DNA of 64,000 nucleotides from the NCBI GenBank assembly GCA_020723665.1, contig DYIL01000004.1:1-64000 (forward strand), read 5' to 3'. The stretch is from Methyloversatilis universalis. Lineage in GTDB: Bacteria > Pseudomonadota > Gammaproteobacteria > Methylococcales > Methylococcaceae. Made by a program: the position numbers and the translations under genes. The notes beneath the pieces are model-generated. The model searched no databases. It had not been told where the DNA came from and worked only from the letters and a program-made list of their open reading frames with translations. Shown piece by piece: positions 33,246-44,471 of the stretch (position 1 is its first letter; the number at the start of each line of letters is the position of its first letter).

Positions 33246-35762
33246 TCAAAATAAAGATTCGATCGGTTTTTCAGTCGTGACCCTGGGATGCGGTGTCTGA
33301 GGTGGTGCCGGCTGTTCCTCATCTTCGCTGAATTGCGACGGAAGCGGCACGCTTACGCGCGGAGCAGCATAATAACGGGGCACTTGTTCCGAAGGAAAGA
33401 CCTCGAAGACGGCATTGGCACTGCCGGGTAAGGCAAGCATTCCGGTGCTCGGATCCATGCGAGCGATCGTCAATCCGCTTGGAAGCGGGAAGGTCTGCTC
33501 GGGTACGTCTTTGAGTGCTTCTCGCATGAATTCAATCCACATGGGAAGTGCGGCTTTGCCCCCGGTTTCGCCTTCCCCCAAGGATCTTGAGGAATCGAAG
33601 CCAATCCAGGCGACAGCGATCAGGGAAGGAACATAACCGTTGAACCAAGCGTCCTTGTATTCATTCGTCGTACCGGTTTTGCCGGCGACATCATTGCGTC
33701 CCAATTCCATGGCTCGAACCGCGGTTCCCGTTTTCACCACGTCTTGCAGCATGGAATTCATCATGTAGTGGACTTGCGGCGACAGTATACGGGGAGCAAA
33801 GTTCGTTCGGTGATCGTCGGCGTCGGTGCAACTCGCGCACGCGATGTTAGGGGTAGCTCGAAAGACGGTGTTGCTCGCTTCGGTTTCTATGCGTTCGATG
33901 AAATAGGGTTCGATGCGAAAGCCGCCATTGGCAAATACCGCATAAGCTTGCGCCATTCGAAGAGGCGTCGCGGTGCCGCTGCCCAGGGCTAGCGGAAGAG
34001 ATCGTGGCAGCTCTTCGGGCTGGAAGCCGAAGCGTTGCGCCATATCGATCGCTTTCTTGATGCCGATGTTTTGAAGCAATCGGATGGACACGAGGTTTCG
34101 AGATTTGGCCAAGGCCACCCGGAGCCGCGTGGGACCGTAAAATCGGCCGGAGTAATTCTGCGGGCGCCAGAATCCGCTTTCCTGCGACGGGTCGGAAAAA
34201 ACGACCGGAGCATCGTTGACTACGCTCGCCGGAGTATACCCTTGGGTCAAGGCCGCCGAGTAAAGTATGGGTTTAAAACCGGAGCCCGGTTGTCTTTGAG
34301 CCTGAGTCGCTCTGTTGAATTTGCTGATCGCGAAATCATACCCGCCCGCCAGCGCGACTACGGCGCCGCTGGTCGGATCCAACGCGACCAAAGCACCTTC
34401 GACTTCCGGAATCTGACTGAGTTTCCAGTGGCCGTCGCGGTCCTTGCGAAGCCTGATGAGGTCGCCGGCCTTGAGTATTTCTTTGGCGTTCCGTGGAAAA
34501 GGGCCCTGCGCGTTCTCGGAAATATATCGGCGTGCCCACTTAAGACCGTCCCAGTCGAGTACGATGTGCTGCCCATCGCCGAGATAAACGTCCGCGGAGG
34601 TTTCGTTGACGGCCAAGACTAACCCCGGCACGGTCTCCCCCGCTTTGGGGATGCTGGACAACCGTTTGTCCCAGTGCTCGGGACGTTTTTCTTTCTTTAA
34701 GTCAATTCGCTGTTTTACGCCTCGAAATCCGTGGCGTTCGTCGTACTCGTGCAGCGCAAGGTGCATTGCCCTGTCGGCGGCCTGCTGCAAACGGCTGTCG
34801 ATGGTGGTGTAAATCCGGTAACCGTTGGTATAAGCGGCTTCGCCATACTGGCGATACATTTCGTTGCGGATCAATTCGGCAACATAAGGGGCGCTTAATT
34901 CGATGGGGGTCGTATGAAGTTTTGCGGTGACCGGTCGCTTGATCGCTTCCTGATAAGTCTGATCATCGATATATCCCAGCTTCCGCATTCGCTTGAGAAC
35001 GTAGTTTCGCCGATCCAAGGCCCGTTGCGGATTGGTGATCGGATTGAAACTGGATGGAGCCTTCGGTAAACCGGCAATCATCGCGATCTCGTCTACCTCG
35101 AGCTCGGTGATCTTCTTGCCGTAGTAGACCTGGCTCGCGGCGATGACGCCATACGCATGATGGCCGAAGTAGATCTTGTTCAAGTACAGTTCCAAGATCT
35201 GCTCCTTCGTCAATTCCGATTCGATTTTGACTGCCAGCACGATTTCCTTGAGTTTGCGATAGAAGGTCTTTTCGCTGCTCAAAAAGAAATTGCGGGCCAC
35301 TTGCATCGTGATGGTACTGCCGCCTTGCTTTTTCTTTCCGGTCCGAAGGAACGAAAACGTCGCGCGCATCAAGCCGACGTAATCCACGCCACGGTGCTTG
35401 AAGAAACGATTGTCCTCGGCGGCTAAGAAAGCCTGAACGACCTTGCTCGGAACTTCGGAAAAGGTGACCGGACTCCGCTTCATTTCGCCGTATTGAGCCA
35501 TCAGCAAACCGTCTTTGCTGTAAACGCTCATGGGGGTTTGGTACCGGGCATCCCGCAGAACGTCGGTGTCGGGAAGTTGCGGTGCGATGAACCGATAAAG
35601 CAAAAACGCGGCTAAAACTAAACTCGCAAATCCGGTAAGTAGGAAGAGAAAGATTAGCTTGATAAGGCTCGCGAAACGGAAGCGTGCTTGGCCTCGGCTG
35701 TTGCGGGTTCTCACTCGACCATCAAAAAGCTGTTTTTCCGGCTGCGGCGATCGAAGGAACAC
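33246..35762 (-). CDS. mrcA: Penicillin-binding protein 1A
   Basis: An 838-residue class A PBP with a cytoplasmic tail, a single membrane anchor (about residues 33-55), a GT51 glycosyltransferase domain (AAEDNRFFKHRGVD with the catalytic Glu, then GGSTITMQVARN), an OB-like insert and the transpeptidase domain with SxxK in PGSGFKPILYS, SxN in KSRN and KTG in AGKTGTTNEYKDAWF. It polymerises and cross-links peptidoglycan. The start is probably the GTG at 35762; no better ATG precedes the membrane anchor and no strong ribosome site is visible. It is divergent from pilM across about 155 bases, the usual gammaproteobacterial arrangement. Confidence 0.96.
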   Translation of the reverse strand: MFLRSPQPEKQLFDGRVRTRNSRGQARFRFASLIKLIFLFLLTGFASLVLAAFLLYRFIAPQLPDTDVLRDARYQTPMSVYSKDGLLMAQYGEMKRSPVTFSEVPSKVVQAFLAAEDNRFFKHRGVDYVGLMRATFSFLRTGKKKQGGSTITMQVARNFFLSSEKTFYRKLKEIVLAVKIESELTKEQILELYLNKIYFGHHAYGVIAASQVYYGKKITELEVDEIAMIAGLPKAPSSFNPITNPQRALDRRNYVLKRMRKLGYIDDQTYQEAIKRPVTAKLHTTPIELSAPYVAELIRNEMYRQYGEAAYTNGYRIYTTIDSRLQQAADRAMHLALHEYDERHGFRGVKQRIDLKKEKRPEHWDKRLSSIPKAGETVPGLVLAVNETSADVYLGDGQHIVLDWDGLKWARRYISENAQGPFPRNAKEILKAGDLIRLRKDRDGHWKLSQIPEVEGALVALDPTSGAVVALAGGYDFAISKFNRATQAQRQPGSGFKPILYSAALTQGYTPASVVNDAPVVFSDPSQESGFWRPQNYSGRFYGPTRLRVALAKSRNLVSIRLLQNIGIKKAIDMAQRFGFQPEELPRSLPLALGSGTATPLRMAQAYAVFANGGFRIEPYFIERIETEASNTVFRATPNIACASCTDADDHRTNFAPRILSPQVHYMMNSMLQDVVKTGTAVRAMELGRNDVAGKTGTTNEYKDAWFNGYVPSLIAVAWIGFDSSRSLGEGETGGKAALPMWIEFMREALKDVPEQTFPLPSGLTIARMDPSTGMLALPGSANAVFEVFPSEQVPRYYAAPRVSVPLPSQFSEDEEQPAPPQTPHPRVTTEKPIESLF

Positions 35763-35891
35763 TAGCTGCGAAGTGCTCGATTGACCGATAGCTGCCGTGT
35801 CATGGGCAAACTTCTAATCCCTACTATACTACAGTACAGCGTTTTAGCGGGCGACGGGAGATAGCGTCGTGACTCGGCGTCGCCCGCGTGA

Positions 35892-36979
<1,088 letters not shown>

Positions 36980-36980
<1 letters not shown>

Positions 36981-37564
36981 TGGCTCGGATCAACCTACTT
37001 CCTTGGCGAACGGAACTCCGTAAGCAACGGCAAAAGGAATTCGTCGCGATCACCTTGGCCGCATTGCTGTCGAACGCGGCTTTATTGTGCTTTGTGCACT
37101 ACTTCATCGGCGGCATGATCGATTATCAAAGCCAGCGTAATCAGTACCTGGAATCCGAGATCGCATTGCTCGATAAAAAAATCAAGGAAATCGAGGAATT
37201 GGAAGCGAGGAAAAAGCGACTGATCGCCAAGATGGAGGTCATCCAGCGATTGCAGGCGAGCCGGCCCGAGATCGTCCACTTGTTCGATGAGTTGGCGCGG
37301 ACTATTCCCGAGGGTGTTTACCTGACGGATCTGACTCAGTTGGAAAACAATCTGACGATGAATGGAATGGCCCAGTCCAACGCCCGAGTTTCTGCGTACA
37401 TGCGGAATCTCGAGTCTTCGCCTTGGATGAAGGACCCTCTGTTAAATATCATCGAGACCAAGCAGGAAGCCAACAATAGCCGGAAAGCACGCAGCAACCG
37501 CTTTACGCTTCAGGTCAAGCAAGGAAGCGACAAGGCGGACAAGCAGGAGAAGAAACCGTCATGA
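36980..37564 (+). CDS. pilN: Type IV pilus assembly protein PilN
   Basis: A 194-residue inner-membrane protein. It opens with ARINLLPWRTELRKQRQKEF, the conserved INLLPWR tail that docks in PilM, followed by one membrane helix (about residues 22-44), a coiled coil (about 55-90) and a periplasmic domain. PilN pairs with PilO. Start and stop overlap the neighbours (TAATG with pilM, ATGA with pilO), indicating translational coupling. Confidence 0.96.
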
Positions 37565-38190
37565 ACCTCTCCGAAATCAACTGGGATTTAGAGAATGCCG
37601 GCGCCTGGCCGCTGCCGATCAAGGTTGCGATCATTGCCTTTCTTTGCCTTGTTCTGAGTGGCGTCTGGTACTACCTGGATACTCAGGACCAAATTGCGCA
37701 GCTCGAAGCGGAAGAAAGCAAGGAACTGGAGCTTAAGACCAAATTCGAGCAACGCCAACAAAAAGCCGCCAATTTAGAGGAATACAAGGAGCAAATGGCG
37801 GAAATAGAAAAGAGTTTCGGCGATTTGCTCAGACAGCTACCCGATAGAACCCAAGTTCCGGAGTTGCTGGTAGATGTCTCTCAAACCGGGCTCGCGGCAG
37901 GCTTGGAGTTCGAGCTTTTCAAGCCCGGTGCCGAGATCGCCAAAGAGTTCTATGCGGAGCTGCCCATCGAAATCCGTGTGACTGGCGATTACATGGAGTT
38001 CGGAGCGTTTATCAGCGGATTGGCTTCGTTGCCGCGCATTGTAACCGTACATAACGTAAAGATCGAAGCGCACAAGAACGATGCGAGCGCGAAGAAAACG
38101 GCAAAGGATCCCTTGGTCATGAGTGCGCTGGTCAGAACTTATCGCTACCTGGATGAGGGAGGGGCGCCGGCGCGCCAAATCAAAAAGTGA
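37561..38190 (+). CDS. pilO: Type IV pilus assembly protein PilO
   Basis: A 209-residue bitopic inner-membrane protein: short cytoplasmic start, membrane helix at about residues 20-38, coiled coil at about 45-85 (AQLEAEESKELELKTKFEQR) and a periplasmic ferredoxin-like domain (PDRTQVPELLVDVSQTGLAA; FYAELPIEIRVTGDYMEFG). It forms the alignment complex with PilN and PilP between the motor and the secretin. The start overlaps pilN by four bases. Confidence 0.96.
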   Translation: MNLSEINWDLENAGAWPLPIKVAIIAFLCLVLSGVWYYLDTQDQIAQLEAEESKELELKTKFEQRQQKAANLEEYKEQMAEIEKSFGDLLRQLPDRTQVPELLVDVSQTGLAAGLEFELFKPGAEIAKEFYAELPIEIRVTGDYMEFGAFISGLASLPRIVTVHNVKIEAHKNDASAKKTAKDPLVMSALVRTYRYLDEGGAPARQIKK

Positions 38191-38210
38191 CACTAAAGTA
38201 AAGTACCGCT

Positions 38211-38777
38211 ATGGGTGGGCAGTTGAAGTTTTTTCTACGGGCGTATCGTTCACGGCTCCTCGTTTCGTGGCTGGCCGCTCTCGGGTTGACAGGCTGTGCG
38301 GGTGACGACTTGACCGATCTCAGGGACTATGTCGCAGAGGTGAAGGCGCGGCCGAAAGGGGCGGTCGAGCCTTTGCCGGAAATCAAGACGGTAGAGCCCT
38401 ATGTCTTCAATCCGGAAGGTTTGCGAGATCCCTTCATCATTGACGATAAGTCCGAAGAGACCGAGGAGGCGAGGATTGCTAGCAGCGTCCGGCCGGATAC
38501 CAATCGGCCCAAGGAAGAACTGGAATCCTACGAATTGGACACGCTGCGCATGGTCGGAACGGTCGATAAGCAAGGCGTACTCTGGGGATTGGTGAAAGCC
38601 ACTGACGGCACGATACACCGAGTCCGCAGCGGTAATTACATGGGAAAGAATTTCGGCAAGATCGTCAGCATCAAAGAAAACCTGATCGAGTTGGTAGAAA
38701 TCGTATCGGACAGTCCTGGAGTATGGCGCGAACGTAAGGCGGTTCTCGACCTGGCGGAAGTGGGGGAAAAGAAATGA
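38211..38777 (+). CDS. pilP: Type IV pilus lipoprotein PilP
   Basis: A 188-residue lipoprotein. The signal sequence ends at the lipobox LTGC, with Cys29 as the lipidation site. The N-terminal stretch after it is largely disordered; the conserved PilP domain is at the C-terminus (ELDTLRMVGTVDKQGVLWGL; VRSGNYMGKNFGKI). PilP bridges PilN/PilO to the N-terminal domains of the secretin PilQ. The stop overlaps the pilQ start by four bases. Confidence 0.96.
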   Translation: MGGQLKFFLRAYRSRLLVSWLAALGLTGCAGDDLTDLRDYVAEVKARPKGAVEPLPEIKTVEPYVFNPEGLRDPFIIDDKSEETEEARIASSVRPDTNRPKEELESYELDTLRMVGTVDKQGVLWGLVKATDGTIHRVRSGNYMGKNFGKIVSIKENLIELVEIVSDSPGVWRERKAVLDLAEVGEKK

Positions 38778-41008
38778 AAACGACACGAAGTGTAGGTATC
38801 GCTTCAACCGTGTGGCGGCGATATATGAAAGCGGTAGGTCTTATTCTAGCCGGGTTGTCCTTGCATCTGTCCGTCAGTCAAGCGGAGGGGCTCGTTCTCA
38901 AGTCAGTGGACTTTTCGATTCTGCCTGGAGACAACTTGCAACTGCTATTGGGCCTGAGCGGGCCGGCCACAGAGCCGAGAATTTTCCATACCGAAAATCC
39001 TGCGCGCATAGCGCTGGATTTGCCCGGCGTGACGAACGGCTTGAAACAGAAGACCGTGCCCATCAACGTAGGCGCGGCTCAAAGCGTTCAAGCGGTGGAA
39101 TCGGCGGGGCGCACACGGGTCGTCATCAATTTGACCGATATGATGCCCTATACCAGCCGGGTCGATGGCGACAATATTCTGATTACGCTGCAGGGCGGCA
39201 CCACGCCGACGGCCGCGGCAAACGCAACAACCGCGAGTCCAAAGCTTGGCGATTGGCCTTTTGGCGAAGACGACCGGCGCATCGAAAACATCGACTTCCG
39301 CCGTGGGGAAAGAGGCGAAGGCCGGCTTCTGGTGACGCTGAGCGATCCAAAATCCTTGGTGGATATCCACGAAGAGGGGCAGAAGGTCGTCGTCCGATTT
39401 GCCAATACCCGGCTTCCCGCCCAGCTGCAACGCAGACTCGACGTTATGGATTTCGCCACGCCTGTCCGTTCGGTCGATGCCACGGCGGAAGGCGCTCACA
39501 CACGTATGGTTGTGGCGACGGTTTCCGACGAATACGACTATTCCTCCTATCAGACCGACAATGTCTTGACGGTGGAATTCCGTCCGTTGACCAAGGCGGA
39601 AAAGGAAGAGATCAAGAAAAAGAACTTCGCCTACTCCGGCGAGAAGCTGACGCTGAATTTCCAGGACATTCCGGTACGCTCCGTTCTTCAGATTCTGGCG
39701 GATTTCACCAATCTAAACATCGTCGCCAGCGATACCGTCCAAGGCAATGTCACGCTTCGGCTCAACGATGTTCCATGGGATCAGGCATTGGAGTTGGTTC
39801 TCAAATCCAAGGGGTTGGGCAAACGGCAAGAAGGAAACATCATCCGCGTCGCGCCGCTGGAGGAAATCAATAAACAGGAGAAAGAGGAGCTCGAGGCACA
39901 GAAGGTGGTGGAAGATTTGGAACCGCTGCGGACGGAAATCATTCAGATCAATTACACGACGGCCGAGGATATCAAAAAGGTTCTGATCGGTACGACCGAG
40001 CGCATCAGCCAATCCATGAGCCAGCCGGCTGGCATTGGCGGTGCGTCCGCTTCTACGGCGGTGTCGACGCTCGATGTGAGTCAATCGGTTTTGTCCGGCC
40101 GGGGTAACGTAACCGTCGACCCGCGGACCAACCAGCTTATCGTGAAAGATACTCCGCGCAATTTGGAACGGGTCCGCGATCTCGTTCGCCAACTGGACAA
40201 GCCGATTCGGCAGGTGCTGATCGAGTCTCGGATCGTCATTGCAAGGAACGATTTTCTGAGAGACTTAGGTAGTCGGCTTCAGGTCAACAGGTTGGTTAAA
40301 GGGAGAGGTGCCGACTCCTTTTCCGCGAGCGCGGGATCGGAAGGCGTGATCTTCCAACAGCCGGCCGCCGGAGGGGAAAAGTCTACCAATGCCGACGTAC
40401 TAGTAGACCTAGCCGCCAAGGGCGCGGCGACCGCCGCGACGGGCGGCGCGAGCGCTCTCGGTTTCACCCTCATCAAGGCGGGCGACTATTTGCTCGATCT
40501 CGAGTTATCTGCCGCTCAGCGGGAAGGACGCAGCGAGACGGTGTCCAACCCCCGGCTGATCACCTCGGATCAGACCAAGGCGGTCATCAAGCAGGGTGTG
40601 GAAATTCCCTATCAAACCACGGTCGTAGCAGGTGGAGGCGCATCGGCCAACATCACCTTCAAACAGGCGGTGCTCGAGCTGAACGTAACACCGCATATTA
40701 CGCCCGACGATCAAGTGTTGATGGAGCTCCTGATCAGGAAGGACGAGCAAGGCCAGCAAACGCCGATCGGCCCGGCGATCGATAAGCGCGAGATTGAAAC
40801 GACTGCGCAAGTCTCGAACGGGGAAACCGTAGTCTTGGGTGGTGTTTACGAGGGATTAAACCGTAACAATACGGATAAAGTGCCGTTTTTCGGCGATCTG
40901 CCGGGAATCGGGTATATGTTCCGTAGAAATAGCGTGGAAGATACTAAGCGAGAGCTGCTCGTTTTCATTACTCCGAAAATTCTCAAGCAAGATCTCGCCT
41001 TTCGCTGA
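38774..41008 (+). CDS. pilQ: Type IV pilus secretin PilQ
   Basis: A 744-residue outer-membrane secretin. After a signal peptide (MKAVGLILAGLSLHLSVSQA) come two AMIN domains that bind peptidoglycan (about residues 40-145 and 165-270), an STN/N0 domain (LNFQDIPVRSVLQILADF), a secretin N1 domain (NLERVRDLVRQLDKP is in its end) and the secretin pore domain with SNPRLITSDQTKAVIKQG, GVEIPYQT and VLGGVYEGLNRN...VPFFGDLPGIGYMFR. The first ATG (38774) may be a coupled start, with ATG 38825 an alternative nearer the signal peptide. A hairpin terminator follows. Confidence 0.97.
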   Translation: MKTTRSVGIASTVWRRYMKAVGLILAGLSLHLSVSQAEGLVLKSVDFSILPGDNLQLLLGLSGPATEPRIFHTENPARIALDLPGVTNGLKQKTVPINVGAAQSVQAVESAGRTRVVINLTDMMPYTSRVDGDNILITLQGGTTPTAAANATTASPKLGDWPFGEDDRRIENIDFRRGERGEGRLLVTLSDPKSLVDIHEEGQKVVVRFANTRLPAQLQRRLDVMDFATPVRSVDATAEGAHTRMVVATVSDEYDYSSYQTDNVLTVEFRPLTKAEKEEIKKKNFAYSGEKLTLNFQDIPVRSVLQILADFTNLNIVASDTVQGNVTLRLNDVPWDQALELVLKSKGLGKRQEGNIIRVAPLEEINKQEKEELEAQKVVEDLEPLRTEIIQINYTTAEDIKKVLIGTTERISQSMSQPAGIGGASASTAVSTLDVSQSVLSGRGNVTVDPRTNQLIVKDTPRNLERVRDLVRQLDKPIRQVLIESRIVIARNDFLRDLGSRLQVNRLVKGRGADSFSASAGSEGVIFQQPAAGGEKSTNADVLVDLAAKGAATAATGGASALGFTLIKAGDYLLDLELSAAQREGRSETVSNPRLITSDQTKAVIKQGVEIPYQTTVVAGGGASANITFKQAVLELNVTPHITPDDQVLMELLIRKDEQGQQTPIGPAIDKREIETTAQVSNGETVVLGGVYEGLNRNNTDKVPFFGDLPGIGYMFRRNSVEDTKRELLVFITPKILKQDLAFR

Positions 41009-41029
41009 TTTCCGCCGGGGTGAAAAAAC

Positions 41030-41067
41030 AAAGGCGCGGCCGTTACCAGGCGGCGCCTTTTGTTTTT
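41030..41067 (+). terminator. Rho-independent terminator after pilQ
   Basis: AAAGGCGC (41030-41037) pairs with GCGCCTTT (41053-41060), followed by a T-rich tract to 41067. It lies between pilQ and aroK, so the pilus operon and aroKB-damX are at least partly separated although they form one conserved gene string. Confidence 0.75.
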
Positions 41068-41140
41068 GGGCGCGGTGAAGGCCATGCCCGGTATTTTCGA
41101 GACACATGGTATGATGACTCGATTTTTCACCTCGGGCAGC

Positions 41141-41671
41141 ATGAGACAGACGCACAATATCTATTTGATCGGGCCTATGGGAGCGGGCAAGACGACGATC
41201 GGGCGATTATTGGCCAAAGCCTTGAATGTCCGGTTCGTCGATAGCGATCGGGAGATCGAACAGCGTACTGGCGTCTGTATCCCTATGATCTTTGAATACG
41301 AGGGCGAGGAAGGGTTTAGGCGGCGAGAAGCGGAAGTTCTAGCCGAGCTGAGTTGCGAGGACGGCGTAGTATTGGCTACCGGCGGCGGATCGATTCTATT
41401 GCCGAAGAATCGCGAGATACTGCGCGAGCGGGGATTCGTCGTTTATTTGCAGTGTTCGGTCGAAAAGCAGCTTGAAAGAACACACAAGGATTCCAACCGG
41501 CCGCTTCTCAAGACGCAGAATCCGCGCCAGACGTTACAAGAATTGCTGCGGGTGCGGGAGCCGCTTTATCGCAGCTTGGCTGATTTTATCGTGGACACGG
41601 GAACGCATTCCAGCCGCAGTGCCGTCCGTCAGATCTTGAAAGCCTACAACCGAGCGAACGCCACGTCATGA
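41141..41671 (+). CDS. aroK: Shikimate kinase
   Basis: About 176 residues from ATG 41141. It phosphorylates shikimate at O3 in the aromatic amino acid pathway. The P-loop is [11 protein letters not shown], the shikimate-binding DSD motif is in [13 protein letters not shown], and GGG is in [11 protein letters not shown], with Arg in the LID region (DSNRPLL). Earlier in-frame ATGs at 41111 and 41114 would add nine to ten residues; no ribosome site decides between them. The stop overlaps the aroB start by four bases, the standard aroKB arrangement. Confidence 0.95.
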   Translation: MRQTHNIYLIGPMGAGKTTIGRLLAKALNVRFVDSDREIEQRTGVCIPMIFEYEGEEGFRRREAEVLAELSCEDGVVLATGGGSILLPKNREILRERGFVVYLQCSVEKQLERTHKDSNRPLLKTQNPRQTLQELLRVREPLYRSLADFIVDTGTHSSRSAVRQILKAYNRANATS

Positions 41672-42750
41672 AAACCTTAACCGTTAGCCTGGGCGAACGC
41701 AGCTATCCGATTTATATCGGTTCGCGAATTCTGGAATCCGATGAGTTTCTGGCTAGGCATCTGAGTTCTAGTCAAGTCATGGTGATTACCAACGAAACGG
41801 TGGCGCCTCTCTATCTGGATCGAATCAGACAGAGACTGAAGGGCAAGGAGACTGCCGAGGTGATCTTGCCGGACGGTGAGTCCTACAAGAGTATCGAATC
41901 GGCAATGATCATCTTCGATAAGTTGCTCGCCGCAAAATTCAGTCGAGACGCATCTCTCATAGCCCTGGGTGGCGGCGTCATAGGCGACTTGGTCGGTTTT
42001 GCCGCCGCCTGCTATCAGCGGGGCGTGCCATTCATTCAAATTCCGACGACTTTGCTGGCTCAGGTCGATTCTTCCGTAGGCGGCAAGACCGCGGTCAATC
42101 ATCCGCGCGGCAAGAATATGATCGGGGCTTTCTATCAACCGCGATGCGTATTGGCCGATACCTCGACGCTCGACACGCTGGCTGACCGGGAGCTGAGCGC
42201 CGGCCTGGCCGAGGTGATCAAGTACGGACTTATTCGCGATTTTGAATTCTTCGCGTGGCTGGAAGCCAATTTGGAAAGGCTTCTGGCTCGGGATGCGGAG
42301 GCTCTGGCCTACGCCATCGAGAGGTCCTGTATCAATAAAGCGGACGTCGTGGCCGAGGACGAGCGGGAATCGGGCGTGCGCGCCATCCTGAATCTGGGGC
42401 ATACCTTCGGCCATGCCATCGAAACCGGCATGGGGTATGGTACTTATCTCCACGGTGAAGCGGTCGCTATCGGGATCTGTCAGGCCGCGGATCTCTCCAG
42501 GCGGCTCGGTTGGCTGGATACGGACAGTGTCGAACGCATCGTTTCGCTGCTTCGACGCGCTCGGTTGCCGGTGGCGCCGCCGACGGATTTGGACGCGGAC
42601 CGCTATTTGGATTTGATGGCCGTCGACAAGAAAAACATCGCAGGGAAGTTGCGATTGATCTTGCTGGAAAGGATCGGCCGGGCTACTTTGCCGACGACGG
42701 TGGACCCCGAGTTGCTTCGGGCCACATTGAATGAATATGGCCGCCGCTGA
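41668..42750 (+). CDS. aroB: 3-dehydroquinate synthase
   Basis: A 360-residue NAD- and metal-dependent enzyme that makes 3-dehydroquinate from DAHP, the second step of the shikimate pathway. NAD-binding LPDGESYKS and [15 protein letters not shown] are present, as are [20 protein letters not shown], the Glu/His metal ligands ([20 protein letters not shown]) and [10 protein letters not shown]. The 3' end overlaps the next gene by 20 bases. Confidence 0.97.
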   Translation: MKTLTVSLGERSYPIYIGSRILESDEFLARHLSSSQVMVITNETVAPLYLDRIRQRLKGKETAEVILPDGESYKSIESAMIIFDKLLAAKFSRDASLIALGGGVIGDLVGFAAACYQRGVPFIQIPTTLLAQVDSSVGGKTAVNHPRGKNMIGAFYQPRCVLADTSTLDTLADRELSAGLAEVIKYGLIRDFEFFAWLEANLERLLARDAEALAYAIERSCINKADVVAEDERESGVRAILNLGHTFGHAIETGMGYGTYLHGEAVAIGICQAADLSRRLGWLDTDSVERIVSLLRRARLPVAPPTDLDADRYLDLMAVDKKNIAGKLRLILLERIGRATLPTTVDPELLRATLNEYGRR

Positions 42751-44350
42751 GCTTTCATCAGCTGCCCGCGGTCGCGAGACCGCCGACGGCAGCCAGCCCT
42801 TGCCGCTCATATCTCGGGTACGGATGCAAAAGTTCGATCTGCTTTTGCACTTGGCGATCAACTTGACTCAACCCATCGTCGTGTGCGGGCCGGAAGGCAT
42901 CGGCAAGACAACCTTCCTACGTCTCCTAGAGACCCGCTTAGCGCCGTTCGCAACGGTTTGCTATTTGGCGTCGGCGCCAGGTGTGGATTATGTGCGCATC
43001 TTGGACGAATTGTCGTGCGTCTTGAATCGGGACCGACCGGGATTGGCTTCTGCGGGGGTAAATTTGGCTAATCTGCTGGACGGCTACGCGAAGGAAGGCC
43101 GAAGTCTCGTGCTGCTGCTTGATGATGCCGGCGCACTCGTGCCCGGGGCTTTCGGTACGCTATGGCAGTTCGCGAGTCGGCATCCGGCCTTGCGTCTGGT
43201 GACGGCTATGCGCGCCGACGAGGCAGCGCAAAAATCGGGGCTGGACAAATCGGCTCTCGGCGCTGCATTCGTATTGGAAATCCCCGTTCTTTGCGAAGAC
43301 GACTGCGCGCTTTTTGCGCGCCAATTGAGAACAATGCCTGGGCTGACAACTGAGCGACGAAGTACGGAGGCCTTGGCAAAACGGCTGTTTGCTGAAAGTG
43401 GCGGGATTCCGGGCAAGCTGATCGAGATCCTGGAATCCCCTCATCGCTCGGCCAGCACGGCAGTCTTGGCCATGTGGCTCATCGGCGCCGGCCTACTGGC
43501 GGGTACGGTGGCGTACGCGGCTTTTCTGATATTCTCGCGGCAAACCCCGCTGCCGGAACAGTCGATTCCCGACAGTTCGGCGTCCGGCAATGCCGCCAGT
43601 GTCGTCATTGCGTCTCGAAGCGGAGAAGAAACCGAAGTCGCCGAGGCCTCGAATCCCCGAAACCCACTGATAGATGCCCAATCGGATCCGGAACCCTCGC
43701 CGCCGGCGGATAACGAAAAGACGGAAACGCCTTCGCTTTCCGAAACGGCTGCGCCAACCGTGATTCCTGGGTCGGAAGCGGAGGTGAACAAGACGGACGA
43801 AGATCAAAAGCCGATGGAAGCGGTGATCGAGCGTGAGCCATTACCGCCGTCGATCTTGGACGAACCGAAAAGTACGCCGAAGGAGCAGATCGAGATGGCA
43901 CGAGACCGCTCGGTACCAGCCGACTCCGTAAGCGAAAGCCAGAGGAAGAATGGGCGACCGGCCGAACAAGAGAACGATCGTCCGAGATCGTCGGACATCG
44001 TGACGGATGGCCTGAAGGGCGCCGAATGGCTGATGAGTCAAAGTCCTGACGCCTATACTCTGCAGATTGTCGCCGTTTCCCGATTGAGTTCACTGCTCAA
44101 ACTGGCGAGGCAATTTCCACCGGGCAGCGAACTGGCCAGTTTTCGTTCGCGCAAAGGGAACGGTGAACTCTATCCGCTTTTTTTCGGCATTTATCCGTCT
44201 TTGCAGGCAGCCAAAGACGCTGCGGCGAATCTACCCGCATCTCTCGGCCAGCCTTTGCCCAGGCAGATGAAATCCGTTCACCAGGAAATCCGACGAGTGA
44301 TGCCGCGGCTAGCGGAACCGAGCACGTCGGCCGGTTCCCCGGCTCGCTGA
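42731..44350 (+). CDS. damX: DamX-like P-loop ATPase with SPOR domain
   Basis: A 539-residue membrane protein. Residues about 25-235 form a cytoplasmic AAA/P-loop module ([11 protein letters not shown]alker [11 protein letters not shown]alker B). A transmembrane helix follows at about 240-265 ([21 protein letters not shown]), then a long acidic, low-complexity linker (about 270-420) and a C-terminal SPOR domain ([20 protein letters not shown]; about 435-520) that binds denuded septal glycan. This is the DamX plan placed after aroKB as in many gammaproteobacteria. It probably localises to the division site. The start lies inside aroB, implying coupled translation. Confidence 0.9.
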   Translation: MNMAAAELSSAARGRETADGSQPLPLISRVRMQKFDLLLHLAINLTQPIVVCGPEGIGKTTFLRLLETRLAPFATVCYLASAPGVDYVRILDELSCVLNRDRPGLASAGVNLANLLDGYAKEGRSLVLLLDDAGALVPGAFGTLWQFASRHPALRLVTAMRADEAAQKSGLDKSALGAAFVLEIPVLCEDDCALFARQLRTMPGLTTERRSTEALAKRLFAESGGIPGKLIEILESPHRSASTAVLAMWLIGAGLLAGTVAYAAFLIFSRQTPLPEQSIPDSSASGNAASVVIASRSGEETEVAEASNPRNPLIDAQSDPEPSPPADNEKTETPSLSETAAPTVIPGSEAEVNKTDEDQKPMEAVIEREPLPPSILDEPKSTPKEQIEMARDRSVPADSVSESQRKNGRPAEQENDRPRSSDIVTDGLKGAEWLMSQSPDAYTLQIVAVSRLSSLLKLARQFPPGSELASFRSRKGNGELYPLFFGIYPSLQAAKDAAANLPASLGQPLPRQMKSVHQEIRRVMPRLAEPSTSAGSPAR

Positions 44351-44471
44351 AGCGAGCAAACGGCGTGTTTCTACGGCGCGCTACCGATACCGCTGAAGCT
44401 TTTTCCCAGGCCGGCGATTCTTTCACCCAATTCCGTAATCCGACCTTTATGCCATTGATTTGCGTGATGCC

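Noticed and set aside
41677..42861. 394-codon minus-strand frame opposite aroB
   Set aside because: It is antisense to aroB, with no family resemblance.
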